Below, in pieces: positions 33,941 to 47,875 of a DNA stretch of 64,000 nucleotides. Every line of letters starts with the position of its first letter. Within the stretch, counting starts at the first letter, position 1. The notes under the pieces were generated by a model. The model had not been told where the DNA came from and did no database searches. It saw nothing but the letters and a program-made list of their open reading frames with translations. Made by a program: the position numbers and the translations under genes. The stretch is from Terfezia claveryi (lineage: Eukaryota; Ascomycota; Pezizomycetes; Pezizales; Pezizaceae), in the NCBI GenBank assembly GCA_015179025.1, contig WHUX01000030.1, positions 310,001-374,000 on the forward strand, written 5' to 3'.

Positions 33941-35418
33941 TTATACAGTTCGACGCCAGGCCTGATGCAGACCAATTACGCCAGCAATCGTCCCCAGAGT
34001 TCCAACGGTCAATTGAGTCAAAGCCCCGCTTTCCAAAGACCAATGTACCTAAAGTACCGATATCAGCATAGGTGCCCACAACATACCGTGGTCCGGAGCT
34101 TACCGTCAGTGGTGCATATGCCATGTTGCTCCATAGCTGCCTCAACCATACGCTCTTCTTTCCATCGCTCTTCATCACATCCGCAACCTCGTACCATCTT
34201 GGTGCGTCCCCGGACTCTGCTTTTTCCTTGCTCTTCAAACCCAAATCTCTTTCTCTTTTCAAGCGGCAAAACTCCAGTACCACATGCGCCATCCAAAATC
34301 GGCTACTCCAGAGCCAATAACTATTCTGCCTCTTCTTTCCTATTGGGAGTACCTTATGTTGGCCCAAGTACGCTAAATTCTCGAGAATCTGGTACAGGAT
34401 ATTTACTGCGATCTGCAAATACGCGATCTTGCGTATTGTCATGTCTTTTGGTGGGTTCCGTAGTGTGTCTATGAGCCATTCATAGATTCCGAACAGGCCC
34501 CAGAGACGCATGAAAATGCGAATGTCAGAGATGAGGGATGCAAGGGCTTTTAGGTGTGCAGAGATGGTGGCAAGGCGGGATGACTCTTGCTTCCGGGCTA
34601 ACAAGAGGTAGCTCACATATCCGAGAGGGACGACGGAAACCTGGTGTGCCTTGTTGGAGTGTGCAAGGTCACGGTAATGCGAGATGCGGTCGAGCTGGGC
34701 GGTAAGTGCAGTGAGGGAGTACGAGGTCGTCATGAGGACACGGTCTGTACCAGTGGCTGTGGACATAAGCCTTTGAAGCGATTGTTAGCAGAGGAAGGAA
34801 CAAGTGCTGATAGGAATTTATATACTTATTCAACCGAGTGACGAACGCAGTAGTTTTAGCAAGGCATCCTGGGAGCCAGGAAGTGATTGTGTCGGTTGCA
34901 TGACCTGCCGCCTCTGCAACTTTTGTAGCCGTGGGCTTCTCTGGGACGGCGATAACCTCTGGTGTTGGCACTATGGTGGTAAGAATATCGTTCTCTTCTA
35001 GTGTCTCCTCCTCCGACGGTTCACCTTTACTGGGAGTGTCCTCTAGTTTTGGTACTATGGTGGTCATAGCATCATGCTCTTGTGCTACCACATCCAGTGT
35101 CTCCCCCGATGACGGTTTATCCTTGTTGGGGGTGTCCTCTCGTGTCTCCTCCGCGACCGTCTCCACATGTTCCCCTTCCTCCTCCTTTGCCCACCCTTTC
35201 TCCTCCTTTGCCGACCCTTCCTCCTCCTTTGCCGACCCTTCCTCCTCCTTTGCCGAGTTTACAACCACTACTTCGTTTGAGCTTGTAGAAGAATGTAAGC
35301 TGGACTCAGAGCCTGCCGAGGCCGGGCGAGAATCAAGAGACTGTTCTGCTGGTAGGGCGGAAGGAAATGAGTTTGAGTCCGCCGCTACCTCAACTAGTGT
35401 CGATGGCTGAGTTGACAT
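33941..35418 (-). CDS. PEX11-family peroxisomal membrane protein (PEX11C-like)
   Basis: Promotes peroxisome proliferation and membrane remodelling. Exons 34826-35418, 34104-34770 and 33941-34048 (introns of 55 nt each) join to 455 residues. The N-terminal 170 residues are acidic and disordered, with four KEEEGSA-like heptads (about 55-85). The PEX11 domain follows: ATGTDRVLMTTSYSLTAL, then RLATISAHLKALASLISDIR, IFMRLWGLFGIYEWLIDTL and DMTIRKIAYLQIAVNILYQI, ending LTVGTLGTIAGVIGLHQAW. Amphipathic and hydrophobic helices are typical of the family. The third exon is confirmed by restoration of this hydrophobic tail. It is divergent from ALB1 across 463 bp. The long acidic N-terminus is unusual relative to yeast Pex11 (236 residues). 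Confidence 0.85.
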
Positions 35419-35881
35419 TTCCGATCCCTTTCTTTATGAAAAGTAGCTCTCAAAAGTTGAAAACAAGAAGCTTTTCAGATGTGCCTTCAAATTCTTGTTT
35501 CTAGTTGAAAACTTAGTAACAAGAAACTTGAACGCTGGCAAGGGGTCTAGAAGAATCTATAGAGCTATCTATAACCAAACATAAGCTCTCCTCCTGGCCA
35601 ACGGAGTTCTCTCTGTTTCAGTCGACAACCACGCAACTTCATGTCGTCAGAAGCCGAGGTAAGTGGATGGAAAATAAACACCTTTGCATGCGATACCTGG
35701 GATATGGTAATTGGCAGGGTTAGATCATTGGGTGGGGGATGTGCTGCGATTTGCGCCGGGGGAGGTAGATAAAGGTACGTATGTAAATCTTGGCGCCAAT
35801 TTGAAATGTTTCGTTCGTCTGGGCGGGAAAACTTTCATCTATAATTACCTACCTCAGGGCGTGGAGGAATACATATATACA
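35419..35881. promoter_or_regulatory. Divergent promoter region PEX11C/ALB1
   Basis: 463 bp between divergent starts. A possible 5'-UTR intron of ALB1 (GTAAGT at 35659) lies in it. A polypyrimidine-rich segment sits near 35585-35625. Confidence 0.5.
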
Positions 35882-36470
35882 ATGCCCAAGACGGCCAAAC
35901 TCCGCAGGGCAAAAGGTCTGTGACATCCTGCCCCACCATCTAACTAGCTTTGTGTCCCATAAACTAATTAACCCTCCTCACAGCCTCCAACTCAATCCAC
36001 TCCCGCGCCGCCAAACGTATCTCCTCTCCCTCCCTCGAGGTCGATAAATCCATCCTTAACCTACCTGTCCCTGAAGACCCCCAAACCGCCCCACTCACAG
36101 CGAAGCAAAAACTCGACAAGGCCATCTCCGAGATCTCCATGCGCACACCAGGTCAAGGACTTTCAGGAGAATACGCTGGTGTATCGAAGAAGAAGCGGGG
36201 GACGAAATTGACAAGTAAGCAGAGGAGGAGGAAAGAGCAGGGCGTGATTATGGCGGAGAGGGTGGCGGGGAGATTGGAAAAGAAGGTTGAGGAGAGTACA
36301 GGGAGATGTAAGACTGTTGAGGGAAGAAAGGTTTGTTTTTATCAGGCTGATTTTAGATAGCTGGCTGACTTGTGTGTACTAAGGGTAATTGGGAGGAATT
36401 GAATAGTAAGATTGAGGTGCCGGTTGATGCTGCGGCAGATATGGTGGTGGAAATGAAAATGATGAAATAA
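35882..36470 (+). CDS. ALB1: Ribosome biogenesis factor Alb1
   Basis: Shuttling factor of the pre-60S particle (partner of Arx1 in yeast). Exons 35882-35915, 35984-36330 and 36384-36470 give 155 residues. The start MPKTAKLRRAKA is basic. Family blocks: SRAAKRISSPSLEVDKSI, GVSKKKRGTKLTSKQRRRKE (nuclear-targeting basic cluster), ERVAGRLEKKVEES, then KTVEGRKGNWEELNSKI. Length and block order match fungal Alb1 proteins. An in-frame longer ORF upstream (from 35711) lacks similarity, so the Met at 35882 is chosen. Confidence 0.88.
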
Positions 36471-37989
36471 AGGATGGACCCATTGGAGGGCAGGGGCTTT
36501 GGCAACGTACATTGGGTTGTTGGTGAAGGCAAAATGGAACAGGGTGTTTCAGAAGTGGGATTAGACCCAGGTGAGTTTTATGGCGTTAAGAATCGTTTCG
36601 TTTGCATTTTCAAGCCATTTCGAAAAGTACAAACTCTTAATGTAATACTCGTAAAGAAGTGCTTGCTCTAATAACAAAGCATCCGCTTTTGGGCGAACGC
36701 ATTCAGGGTAATGTCGACCTTTAGATACCGTAGAAGGAGGAATGCTGAAAAGAAAAAGGCAACAGTTGGTTGCAACCCCCGACGGTGTTTCCACTCGTAG
36801 AAACCATAATTCGATATATTATCATCCAAACTCTTGCATAATACCACTTAGGTATCGCGGAAGTAATTACTCTGGCTGGAGTGCGGGAATCTGCTATTGA
36901 AATGACACAGGTACCGATAGAATAGAAGGGCCCAATGAGTAGTTTAGTTGCACAACCCCTCATAGTCCAAGGAGACTAGATTGAAGAAGTATAAAGTAAC
37001 AAAGAAGGATCTGTAGGAGGTGTATCAGGTTGACCTTATCTTGAACAAGGCCAAGAAGCCAAGAATATATGCAGCAAGCAGGACCCACACCAACGAATGA
37101 CGAATGATGAACACCCAATGATAAAAAGAGCTGTCAACAAATTTAAATGGATATTGGTTATGTTACCCAGTCAAAACATCGTAGGTAGACAATTCGAAAG
37201 GAACGATAACTGATGCCTAAGAAAAAATAGTGCTGGGAAAAACTCCTAACACAGACAAGAGAACGTAGTAAATTTGCATGCGTAAAAATAGATGAACCGT
37301 CCATGGTAAGAGTGAGAAAAAGCCAAAAGGAAGAATGGAGAAGCGTAAGGAACCCAGTAAGCAACCCTTTGAACAGTACGCACACCTGAAAAGAGATCCA
37401 ACAAGATCAGTGACTCAAGTTGTATCATAGACGGAGCAGAGAAATTCGTGAAGGTCATCCAAAATGTAGAAGAACGGCTCGAGAGAAAGAGAAAGGTAAA
37501 AGATAGTGAGGAAACTGTCAAACCCATAGGAGACTAGCCAGGTCCAATTATTGCATAAGGACTTTTGGTGGAGAATTGGAAGGAGAAAAAAATGCTTTCT
37601 TAGCTCTTGTCAAGCCTTATTCAAAATCGTAGCACCAAGAACATACTGAGATATTGGAAAAATGAAGAGAAATTGAACAAGGAAATCACTCTCTTAACTC
37701 TTCCACCGTTACCCTTGTAGCAACCTGGGAATCGAAATAACCAGAACATAGCCTCAGGGAGAAAGACAACATTGAAGAAGCATAAATGTAGCAGAAATTA
37801 CAATAAAACAGAGATATCTCATCAATGTCGTGCTATAGCAACAGTAGAGTGCCTCCGTTGATGAACTCGGTTGGAAATACTAACCATCCCCACAGCAACC
37901 GAAAAGGTAAGAAACCCGCCCCCATGACTAAAGCAAAATATGATCTTCACTAGATATGAGATATCGTGCCCACCATGAGACAGCCTGCT
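36471..37989. other. Convergent intergenic region ALB1/PUB1
   Basis: 1.5 kb with no supported gene, probably including a long PUB1 3' UTR. A degenerate miniature insertion is at 36931-36974. Confidence 0.45.
36931..36974 (+). mobile_element. Possible old miniature insertion (26 bp), 7/9 duplication
   Basis: TAGTTTAGTTGCACAACCCC at 36940 and on to 36965, flanked by CCCAATGAG and TCCAAGGAG. Two mismatches in the duplication and a changed end suggest an aged copy. Confidence 0.4.
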
Positions 37990-39707
37990 TTACTGAGGGT
38001 ATGCACCAAAGCCGTTGCCGACATTGCCAAATCCACCAGCAGATTGGTTGCCCCAACCCTGGTTCGCACCATTTCCGCGACCATAACCACCAGCAGATTG
38101 AGGTACATTACCATAACCGCCTTGAGTGTTGGGACCACCAAACCCTTGCGATTGGTCCTGCCATCTGCCCGGAGTAGCGGGGCCCGAGGGTGATTGCGGA
38201 TGACCATGAGCACCAGGGTGATTAGGACCTGCAGATGACCCAGGCGGACCCTGAGGAGTCATTGGTCCGCCATACTGGGGGTAAAAAGCAGAGGGCGTGT
38301 TCGGCGGATACTGCGGAGTTTGAGGCTGCTGTGGCGAATAGGCATCAAACTGGCCAGTTGGTGGTCTGTCCTTGCCCCACTATCGACATTGTCAGAACAG
38401 TACGTAGCGATTCGTTTAAAGACCTGTACTTACGCTACACTTCAGTGGCCTGCCATTGACATTGTAGCCTGACAGCTGGCAGATGGCCATGGCTGCATTC
38501 TCATGGGTATCCATTTTGACAAATGCAAAACCCCTATCTGCTTGAAACCGAGTCTCCACGACATATCCGAAATTTTGGAACAATGGAACAAGGTCATTCT
38601 GTGTTGTATATGGCGTTAGGTTGCCGACGTAGCAAGTAGTCTGCCAGGCAGGGGTCTGTTGGACGATCATGTCGTAGCTGTTGACGCCATGAGTCGGGAA
38701 GTGGTGATGACCATAGGGAGTAGTAGGAGTCATCCCCATGGCAGCCATAGCAGCTTGCTGGGAGATCGACGGCTGTCCCTTTTGATTGGCCCAGTTACAG
38801 CGGATAGCACGAGAGCCCAGCCATTCACCATCCATGCTGCTCAAGGCCTTTTCGGCATCTTGACGTTCCCTAAACGCCACAAACCCATAGCCACGAGACC
38901 TGCCAGTCTTCATATCCCACATCACACGTGCCTCAGACACTGAACCGAACGCCGAGAAAGCTTGGAGTAAGACCTCATCATTAACTTCATTAGAGAGATC
39001 CCCGACAAAGATGTGAAAATGGTTCGTGGTATCCTCCTTGTTGGATTGATTGCTTTGGTAAGCCCAGTTGACTCGGATTTCCTTCACCAACTTGTAAGCC
39101 AAGGATTTCCACCCATAACTTAATATATTTCTTACAGATTGGTGTACTCTTCTGCCATTTAAGGTAGCCATCGCCCTCTCAGCCGCACCTGGATCATCGT
39201 ATTCAATGAAGCCGTAATTGTACCCCTTTGCCTGTTCGATTGTCAATCAGATATCTCCGCTACGATGTCAAAGGAGGGGCTCTAGTAACAGAGTAGTAGG
39301 TGAACCGTACGTTCTTGTCAGGGATGATCTTAACATTCTGTACATGTCCGGTGGTTTCAAAGATTTGCTTGAGCACTTCCTCTGTCACTCTAGGATCCAG
39401 ACCACCAACGTATAAGGCACGTTTGTTGGGCTCTGGTGCAGCCCTACGCACGAAACCTCCTGCAGATGTTGGAGATTGAATACCCGAAACCGACATGGGA
39501 GATGTTATTGCGGTCGGAATTGGGTTAGTGTTTTGGGGGATTATGACCGGGGGGAGCGGTGGAGGAGGCATGTGAGATGACGAGTTGTTATTGTTCTGTG
39601 CACACAATTGAGATTAAGATAAATAACCACAGGAAAAAAACTGAGATCGGGATTCGGGGAAGTACATTATTAGGAGCAGCCGCTTGATTTGCGTTGTCGC
39701 CAGGCAT
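37990..39707 (-). CDS. PUB1: Poly(U)/poly(A) RNA-binding protein Pub1/TIA-1-like, three RRMs
   Basis: RNA-binding protein that controls mRNA stability and joins stress granules in yeast. Exons 39666-39707, 39311-39595, 39136-39231, 38434-39081 and 37990-38379 give 486 residues. RRM1: RALYVGGLDPRVTEEVLKQI with RNP1 YNYGFIEYDD (split by an intron). RRM2: FHIFVGDLSNEVNDEVL with SRGYGFVAF. RRM3: TTCYVGNLTPYTTQNDL with RGFAFVKMD. Between RRM2 and RRM3 lies AMAAMGMTPTTPYGHHH. The C-terminal 110 residues are Pro/Gln then Gly/Asn-rich, a prion-like tail. The first exon codes only 14 residues (MPGDNANQAAAPNN). All introns are phase 0. Confidence 0.94.
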
Positions 39708-41252
39708 CTTGAAAGAGGTACGAATTCTTTTCGAAGTGTTTCAGTTTCACACTCAAAAAATTCAAAACATTGGGATAACTCAAAGGAAAAGAAATAGCTC
39801 AAATGATGAAGGAGAAGAGGAGATGCAGAGGTTTCTTTACATTTGTGATTGATCCGAGTTTAGAGGAACGGTAAGAACGAATTCGATTGCGGGGACCAGT
39901 CGTGAGGAAATAACCAAAGTCAGGGAATGAGTGGATTCAACGAGACAAAGGATGCTGCTTTCAAGTCGAAAACCCACACGGAGAACAGTCCAAAGGGAAT
40001 AGGAAAAGAGAAAAAGAAACAGTGGTAGGAAGGGGAAGGAGGAAAGGTTTGCTCGACCGATCGAACGCCGAAGATTTGTGATGCTGGTGATGATAGGAAA
40101 GGTTGAGAAGAAGAGAGGATAGAAACCAATCCTGGGGGGGGGGAGAGGGGGGGGGGTTTGCCTGTGAAGGTGTGAGAGCGCTTTTCTTGTTCTGAAAAAG
40201 CGAAGAATTTTAGCCCGCCTAATGGGAGGCGGAGGAGTGTTGCAGTTGGAAATGCGGAGTGGGGTGTGTGGGCCAATCAAACGGTGTGTCAAAGAGGGGA
40301 AGAAAAATAACTGAGCGGGAGGGGAGGGAGCGGAAACGCCTACTACTGGCTGCTGCTGTACCATTGCAACGAGACGCGCATCCATACTTTTCTTGACCTG
40401 ATGCATGCGCGCACTTCATCAGAATATTATATCTTGTGGTGGTGATCATGATCACCCTTCTCTCCTGGCGGGCATAGGGCCAGCTCTGGGCGTCAAGTGG
40501 ACGCATGAACTGACACCTGGTCCCTTTCACCCAATCGCATGCTACTCAGCAAAGAGTATGTACCATGGTACCTTATCATGGGAGGCGACTGAACCCCAAG
40601 CCTGAGATCATGTAGCCGTCGCCGGTAGCTAGATTGATCGAGGAAGATGCAGCCATCATAGATTGGGCCAATGGAAGGTGATTACAGTAGATATATCTAG
40701 GGGAAACCAGCAACTGTCAGCTCCTGGAGGGCTTCATTGGGTGTGGGTAATCGTTGTACCTAGTACCAAGCTGCCTGGTCCAACACCCATTTGCTTGCAC
40801 TGCAGTTCCAGAGAGAATGAAAGCATTTACATATCTCGTACACATCTCGTACACATCTCGTACACACTAGGGCGTCCGGGTTCAAACAGACCATGAACGA
40901 TCATGAAGATGCCCGCAACGTTAGACAAGCCAATTCACCACCCAAAGCTACAGCAGCTTGGTAGAACAAGAAAGGCAAAAGCAAAGCCATAACTTGTTAA
41001 CCCTGTATCTAAGGCGACTTTTGACTCGTAAGAGGTACTCCAAGCCTCCAGCACAGATCTTGGCATCTTTCTTACTAGCCTTGCCGCAGAATCCTTGAGC
41101 TTGACAACTGCCTGCAAACGAATGCAAAGGACCAGAAATCTCACCTGAGGTTTTTCCGCTCCGGAACCAGGCTTAAGGGATCGGTTACTCCGAAGTTCAG
41201 GCCGCAAAATCCACAACCTTTCATTACTTCAATCCGTGCAAGCTTACCCACT
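39708..41252. promoter_or_regulatory. Divergent promoter region PUB1/coiled-coil gene
   Basis: 1.5 kb. The PUB1-proximal half is rich in purine runs and G-tracts (40133-40157), likely 5' UTR/promoter. A tandem ACATCTCGTAC repeat (40833-40866) lies mid-way. Minus-strand ORFs here are low-complexity and not supported. Confidence 0.45.
40833..40866. repeat. 11-bp tandem repeat ATCTCGTACAC
   Basis: Three consecutive copies with one mismatch at the left edge. Confidence 0.85.
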
Positions 41253-41786
41253 ATGCCTCAGCCAACGCCGGGCCGCGTTCCATTGGACAATCTCCTCCAT
41301 GCCGTTGTAAGTGTGGAAGACCAAGAAAACCTTATATACATCTCTAACCTCGGGCATCATTCATCTTAGTTTATACATACGGCCAATAGTATAGCTTTTC
41401 ACTCCGTTGATATGTTTTATTGTACTAAACGGTTGTGAACAGTATTCAATGATCTGAGAAAACACAACCCCCGGGCTACTGCAAACACAAATAGTCTGAT
41501 CCGAGTCAACATCCCAACATCGATAGATCGCTTTCAATATGCACTAGATCTTCTTGAAGCTGAGATTGTATGCTGTCCCTAGCCGTTGGTATAATGGAGG
41601 AGTCTAATTCATCACATTTAGCTTAGGGCTAAAGCAACCCTCCGCCGTGACCTTGAAGTCCTACGACAGCGTGCCGAAGAGGCCAAAGTGGCCGCTGAAC
41701 AGGAAGGTGAGGAAAACAGAGCCAAAGGGTTGAAAGAGGAAAGGGCAAACCAAGGACAAAATGAAAAAGAGACAAGTGAAAAGTAG
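41253..41786 (+). CDS. Small coiled-coil protein of unknown function, with a 19-nt micro-exon
   Basis: Exons 41253-41306, 41370-41388, 41443-41567 and 41622-41786 give 120 residues. The frame works only if the 19-nt exon (TTTATACATACGGCCAATA) is used: its flanks are TTAG acceptor and GTATAG donor, with CTAAC and TACTAAAC branch sites before each acceptor. Start MPQPTPGRVPLDNLLHAV; the middle IPTSIDRFQYALDLLEAEIL leads into a charged helix (RAKATLRRDLEVLRQRAEEA), predicted coiled coil, and a Glu/Lys-rich tail. I do not recognise the family. Short size and helix-only content resemble subunits of larger complexes, but that is a guess. Confidence 0.62.
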
Positions 41787-44139
<2,353 letters not shown>

Positions 44140-45334
44140 GTTTGGATGATACCAGATACCACTTATTTGACTTTAAAGGCGTGTCCCGCTCGAGATCAGC
44201 TCAGCCTTACTACTAGATCAATTTCTTTTACATGCAGTGGGGAGGTAGATAGTTATCTGATGAAACTTTGTTTGCCGCAGATAGAGTCTGGGATAATATA
44301 TCATCATTAGGGGATTGTGATTATTTGTATGGGTAATAAGTACTAGTATTTTCTTATTGTGCTTTATGTGACATCTTCGGTGAAAAAGTGGGGTAAAATA
44401 GAGATACTACGGTTTGTGTCTCTTTTCCTTTAAAACCAAAGTCTCTAGCTGTTTATTCAGGTTACTACTCCGTGTGCATTGCGATTTTGCTGTTTTTGTT
44501 TTTTAGTGCCTCGTTTCGTCGCTGCCCAGTTGACAACGTCAATATGCAAGCTGCGATCCGGAGATATAACAAGATCCAGGGTCCAGGGATTTTAAACGCC
44601 CACCTCTTACCCGGGCGCCACCGACTGTTTGAAATCACGGAGTCCACATTGTGCATAAATAAAAGGCGATTTTTTTTTTCCGAGGTAGAAGGCACCAGGA
44701 ATGAACTTTCTCACCTTTTCCATGCTTGAGAACTAAAGCTAGGTATTTGGGAACTTGGGAAGGGGTTAATGATTGTTTGGTGTAATAGCCGTAGAAAGCG
44801 GGAAGAATAGCCTCCAGAAGCAATTTGTAATGTAGGAGGAAAACAAGAAAGTGATGAGAATGTGGGTTCGAGGGACCTAATTTAATATCGATGTATGTGC
44901 ATGCATGTATCATAGTGTGATATAAAAAAGCAAATAAGACGTTTTTTGGTTCGATGTATTAGATGAGTCGCACAAGATGGAATTAATACAAAGGAAAAAA
45001 AGGAAATGTTGCAGACAGTGACCATTGTGTGACAAGATTGACCAAAAAGTAAATAGAAATAAGAAAAATGTACAAAACTAAACTACCCTATGTGCACATA
45101 CTTCAACAGAAATATTCTTGCCAGATCATGACGGGAGAAAAAAAGCTTGATACATAGAAAAGGTGATAGGCAGGAGATTTGCAAAACATGTACAAGAAGT
45201 TAAAGCAAGAAAGCAGATTAACTAGCATACGCCGATATCAAGAACACCAACCATTCGCCAGGTTGTTCAAGAAAAAAGTTGAACAATTGCACAATCATTG
45301 CCACTCTCCCCCGAACGTCTGTGTATCCAATCCA
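44140..45334. other. Convergent intergenic region OYE/BUD14
   Basis: 1.2 kb of AT-rich sequence with T- and A-runs. No ORF with a recognisable domain. Confidence 0.45.
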
Positions 45335-47875
45335 TTAAAAACGGCCTCGACGCTGAAGATAGTCTCCTAATAGGCCATCCAGGCGCTACATAAACCTGTT
45401 AGCAAAGGAAGAGTCTGTGAACAGTATATGCTTCAGTGAACTTACATTCGTCAAATCTTGTAGTTTGGTATTTGCATCCTGGAATAGTGGTACAATATCA
45501 GGGTGATCATTTCGAACGTTAATGCCAGAGCCGTCCTGAACCAGTACCAAGAAATCCTTCACGTCACTGCTGTCTTCGAAGAATGTTCTCAGCGACGAGT
45601 CGGACCAAGTGGCGGTTTGAACTGGCGGCACGTCGATAGCCGTCTCAAACGACTCATATGTGGCCTCTACTGGCGAGGATTGCTCCTCACTCCCGTTATC
45701 CGCTATTAGAGGAGGAGGGGGATCATCCACCGGCGTGAATGCGTCTGGAGATTCTGAGAATGGTCGATCGAACGAAGTGACAGAGGATTCTGACGGCGAT
45801 GTAATGTTCCCCCTCGGAGATTGATGCTTTGGAGGATTATGATTTGTATCCACTTTGATTCCATTCACCTTGCCAATCATTGTTGGGGAATTAGGTGATG
45901 AGGGCGATGTCAACTTTTCAGTCGGCGTGTTCTCAAATGATGTATCTGACGCAGAACGAAGCTCTTCCTTAAGAATATCGCCAACCGTTTGAGCAACTGC
46001 GCCGTTGTCCGAAAGCTTCACCATATCATGACTGGTATCGATACTCAACTTCCTATCAACACTTCTGTCGGTAATTGGCGACTCGGGATCTACCTTGCGT
46101 ATAGTAGTAACCCCTGGCTGTAATTGTATAGAAATTTGGCGGACTGGCTCTGGTTTTAATTCTGGTTTCGGCTCTTGTCGGGGCTCTGGACGGATGGTAG
46201 GCTTTGCTTGATCCTTTCTGGGTTCCCCTTTACGAGATTCCACAGCTTGTTGGCGTTCAGTGGAATCTTGTGAGTCCCTTCCCTCCAGTGAGTTCTTCTC
46301 TGCATTACCAAGAACATCGTCAATTTCATAAGCATGCTTGCCTTTCCTGGAGCGTTTCTTGAAAAACCCTCCAAGGACGCTAGAGCTCTTCTTTCCTTTT
46401 CCGCCCTTGGGAGGAGGTGATACAAGCTCCTCTCGTATCCTTTGGACTCTCTCCCGCTCGCTCGTGGACCGTTTCTATCAAGGAAAATCAGCACCGTAAC
46501 AATACTACTAGAAGAGGGGCTATACATCTTTTCCAGCCTGTGCAAGGGGAGTAGCACCCAAGCTACTGTCATCTTGTGCCACTCTTGGTGTTAGTGTGAT
46601 CTTCTTGGTTTCAATCGTATCGGCATTGCTCAGTGCGGTATCGATGTCCTTCAAGGAGCTGGTGCTACTTTTCTGCAGTCTATTATCCCCGGCTTCTAGA
46701 ATAGGATTATAATCAGCAAATTTATAGAGCAGCCCAAATCCAGTACAGTTGGACATACCAGGTATTTCCAGTGATGCCTTCGCAGTATCAGCTGAAACAG
46801 TAGAACGGCTTGTTTGCAGTGGTTCCACAATAGTAATTTCATCTTCCTCCTCAGCTGGTTGCTCAACCTCCTCGGGCTCTTCAGTCACACCACTCTCAGG
46901 CTCCTCGACTCCAGAACCTTCATCATCAGATGGTGGAGTATATTCGAAGTATTGGACCGGTGCAAATGCTACGGATTTGGCGCCTCTACGGCGCAAAGCA
47001 TTGCGAATAGGATTTTGTGATTTGGCCGGAGCGTCGTGGAGCATAGCAGCAGAGAGCTAAATGTTTCTTAGCCATGGATCATGTTTAGGGGAATGATGAG
47101 ATTACATCTACATTGCGATGTTTGTTCAGCCTTGCAAGCCTTTCAGACGGGGTCTCAATATGCTCTGCAGGTAGATAGCCTAAAAACGGGAACTCAGTAC
47201 CATAATTCCGGGAAGGGTCTTGCTTATGCGTTTCGTACCTATCGATTGATCTTTCACAATCCTAACAAGCCACCAATAAGAATTGGAGTCATCCAGAAGT
47301 ACCATCGTCTCCCCTTTTACTGCATTGGCTTGCCCCTCCACTGTGGCAACGAAGGTATGCAAGGCGTAAACAAATTCAAAGTCGATATCTTCTGTACTTC
47401 CATAAACATAACACATCAGCTCTGTCATCATTTTCAAGATACTGGTGGTGTGCGCCTTGATGTGCCAAACCCACCGTCGTCAATACTAGGGCTAGAGCTG
47501 ACTCTTTCATCGAACTGGTCGTCCGTTTCTGCCTCAGCCGCCTGGGCTTCTCTCCCCGACCGTATCAAGTCTCCAGTTGTACTGCCAACCCCAATGGCCC
47601 CCGTCTCGTTTACATGCATGTCTGTCAAATCCGCGTTAAGACCCCGGTTCGTATTGAGTTGCACCTGAGCCTGCTCTTCGGCAACATTCCGCATAGCAGT
47701 TGCTTGTGACTGACTAACGCCCAACGCCCCACCCCCTTGCGCCCCGCGGCTTTGGAGATCTAGAGTGTCTATTTCATGGACTTCAAGTCAGTGCACTGGC
47801 CGAAACAACTCCCGAGATAAGAGAACGGTGTGAGGCATAAAACCTACCATTACGTACAGCCGGCGGCCGCGGCAT
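45335..47875 (-). CDS. SH3-domain polarity protein, Bud14/Tea4 family
   Basis: In yeasts this family recruits PP1 phosphatase and formins to growth sites. Seven exons (47848-47875, 47475-47780, 47239-47421, 47106-47179, 46526-47056, 45446-46474, 45335-45385) join in frame to 733 residues. The SH3 domain (about 125-185) reads FEFVYALHTFVATVEGQANA, then SNSYWWLVRIVKDQSIGYLP and AEHIETPSERLARLNKHRN. Shortly after is KSVAF (224-228), matching the RVxF-type PP1 docking motif. An acidic patch (EEPEEVEQPAEEEDE) and a basic KKRSRKGKH cluster follow. The C-terminus (DFLVLVQDGSGINVRNDHPD, ending LTNRLDGLLGDYLQRR) is recovered by the last 60-nt intron. The 28-nt first exon is inferred from GTAGG/AAG signals. 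Confidence 0.87.

Noticed and set aside
39837..40406. 189-codon minus-strand ORF upstream of PUB1
   Set aside because: Composition-driven (Phe/Pro/Ser from purine runs); more likely PUB1 promoter or 5' UTR.
47081..47668. 195-codon plus-strand ORF opposite BUD14 exons
   Set aside because: The minus strand encodes the SH3 domain with introns here; the plus ORF is its shadow.
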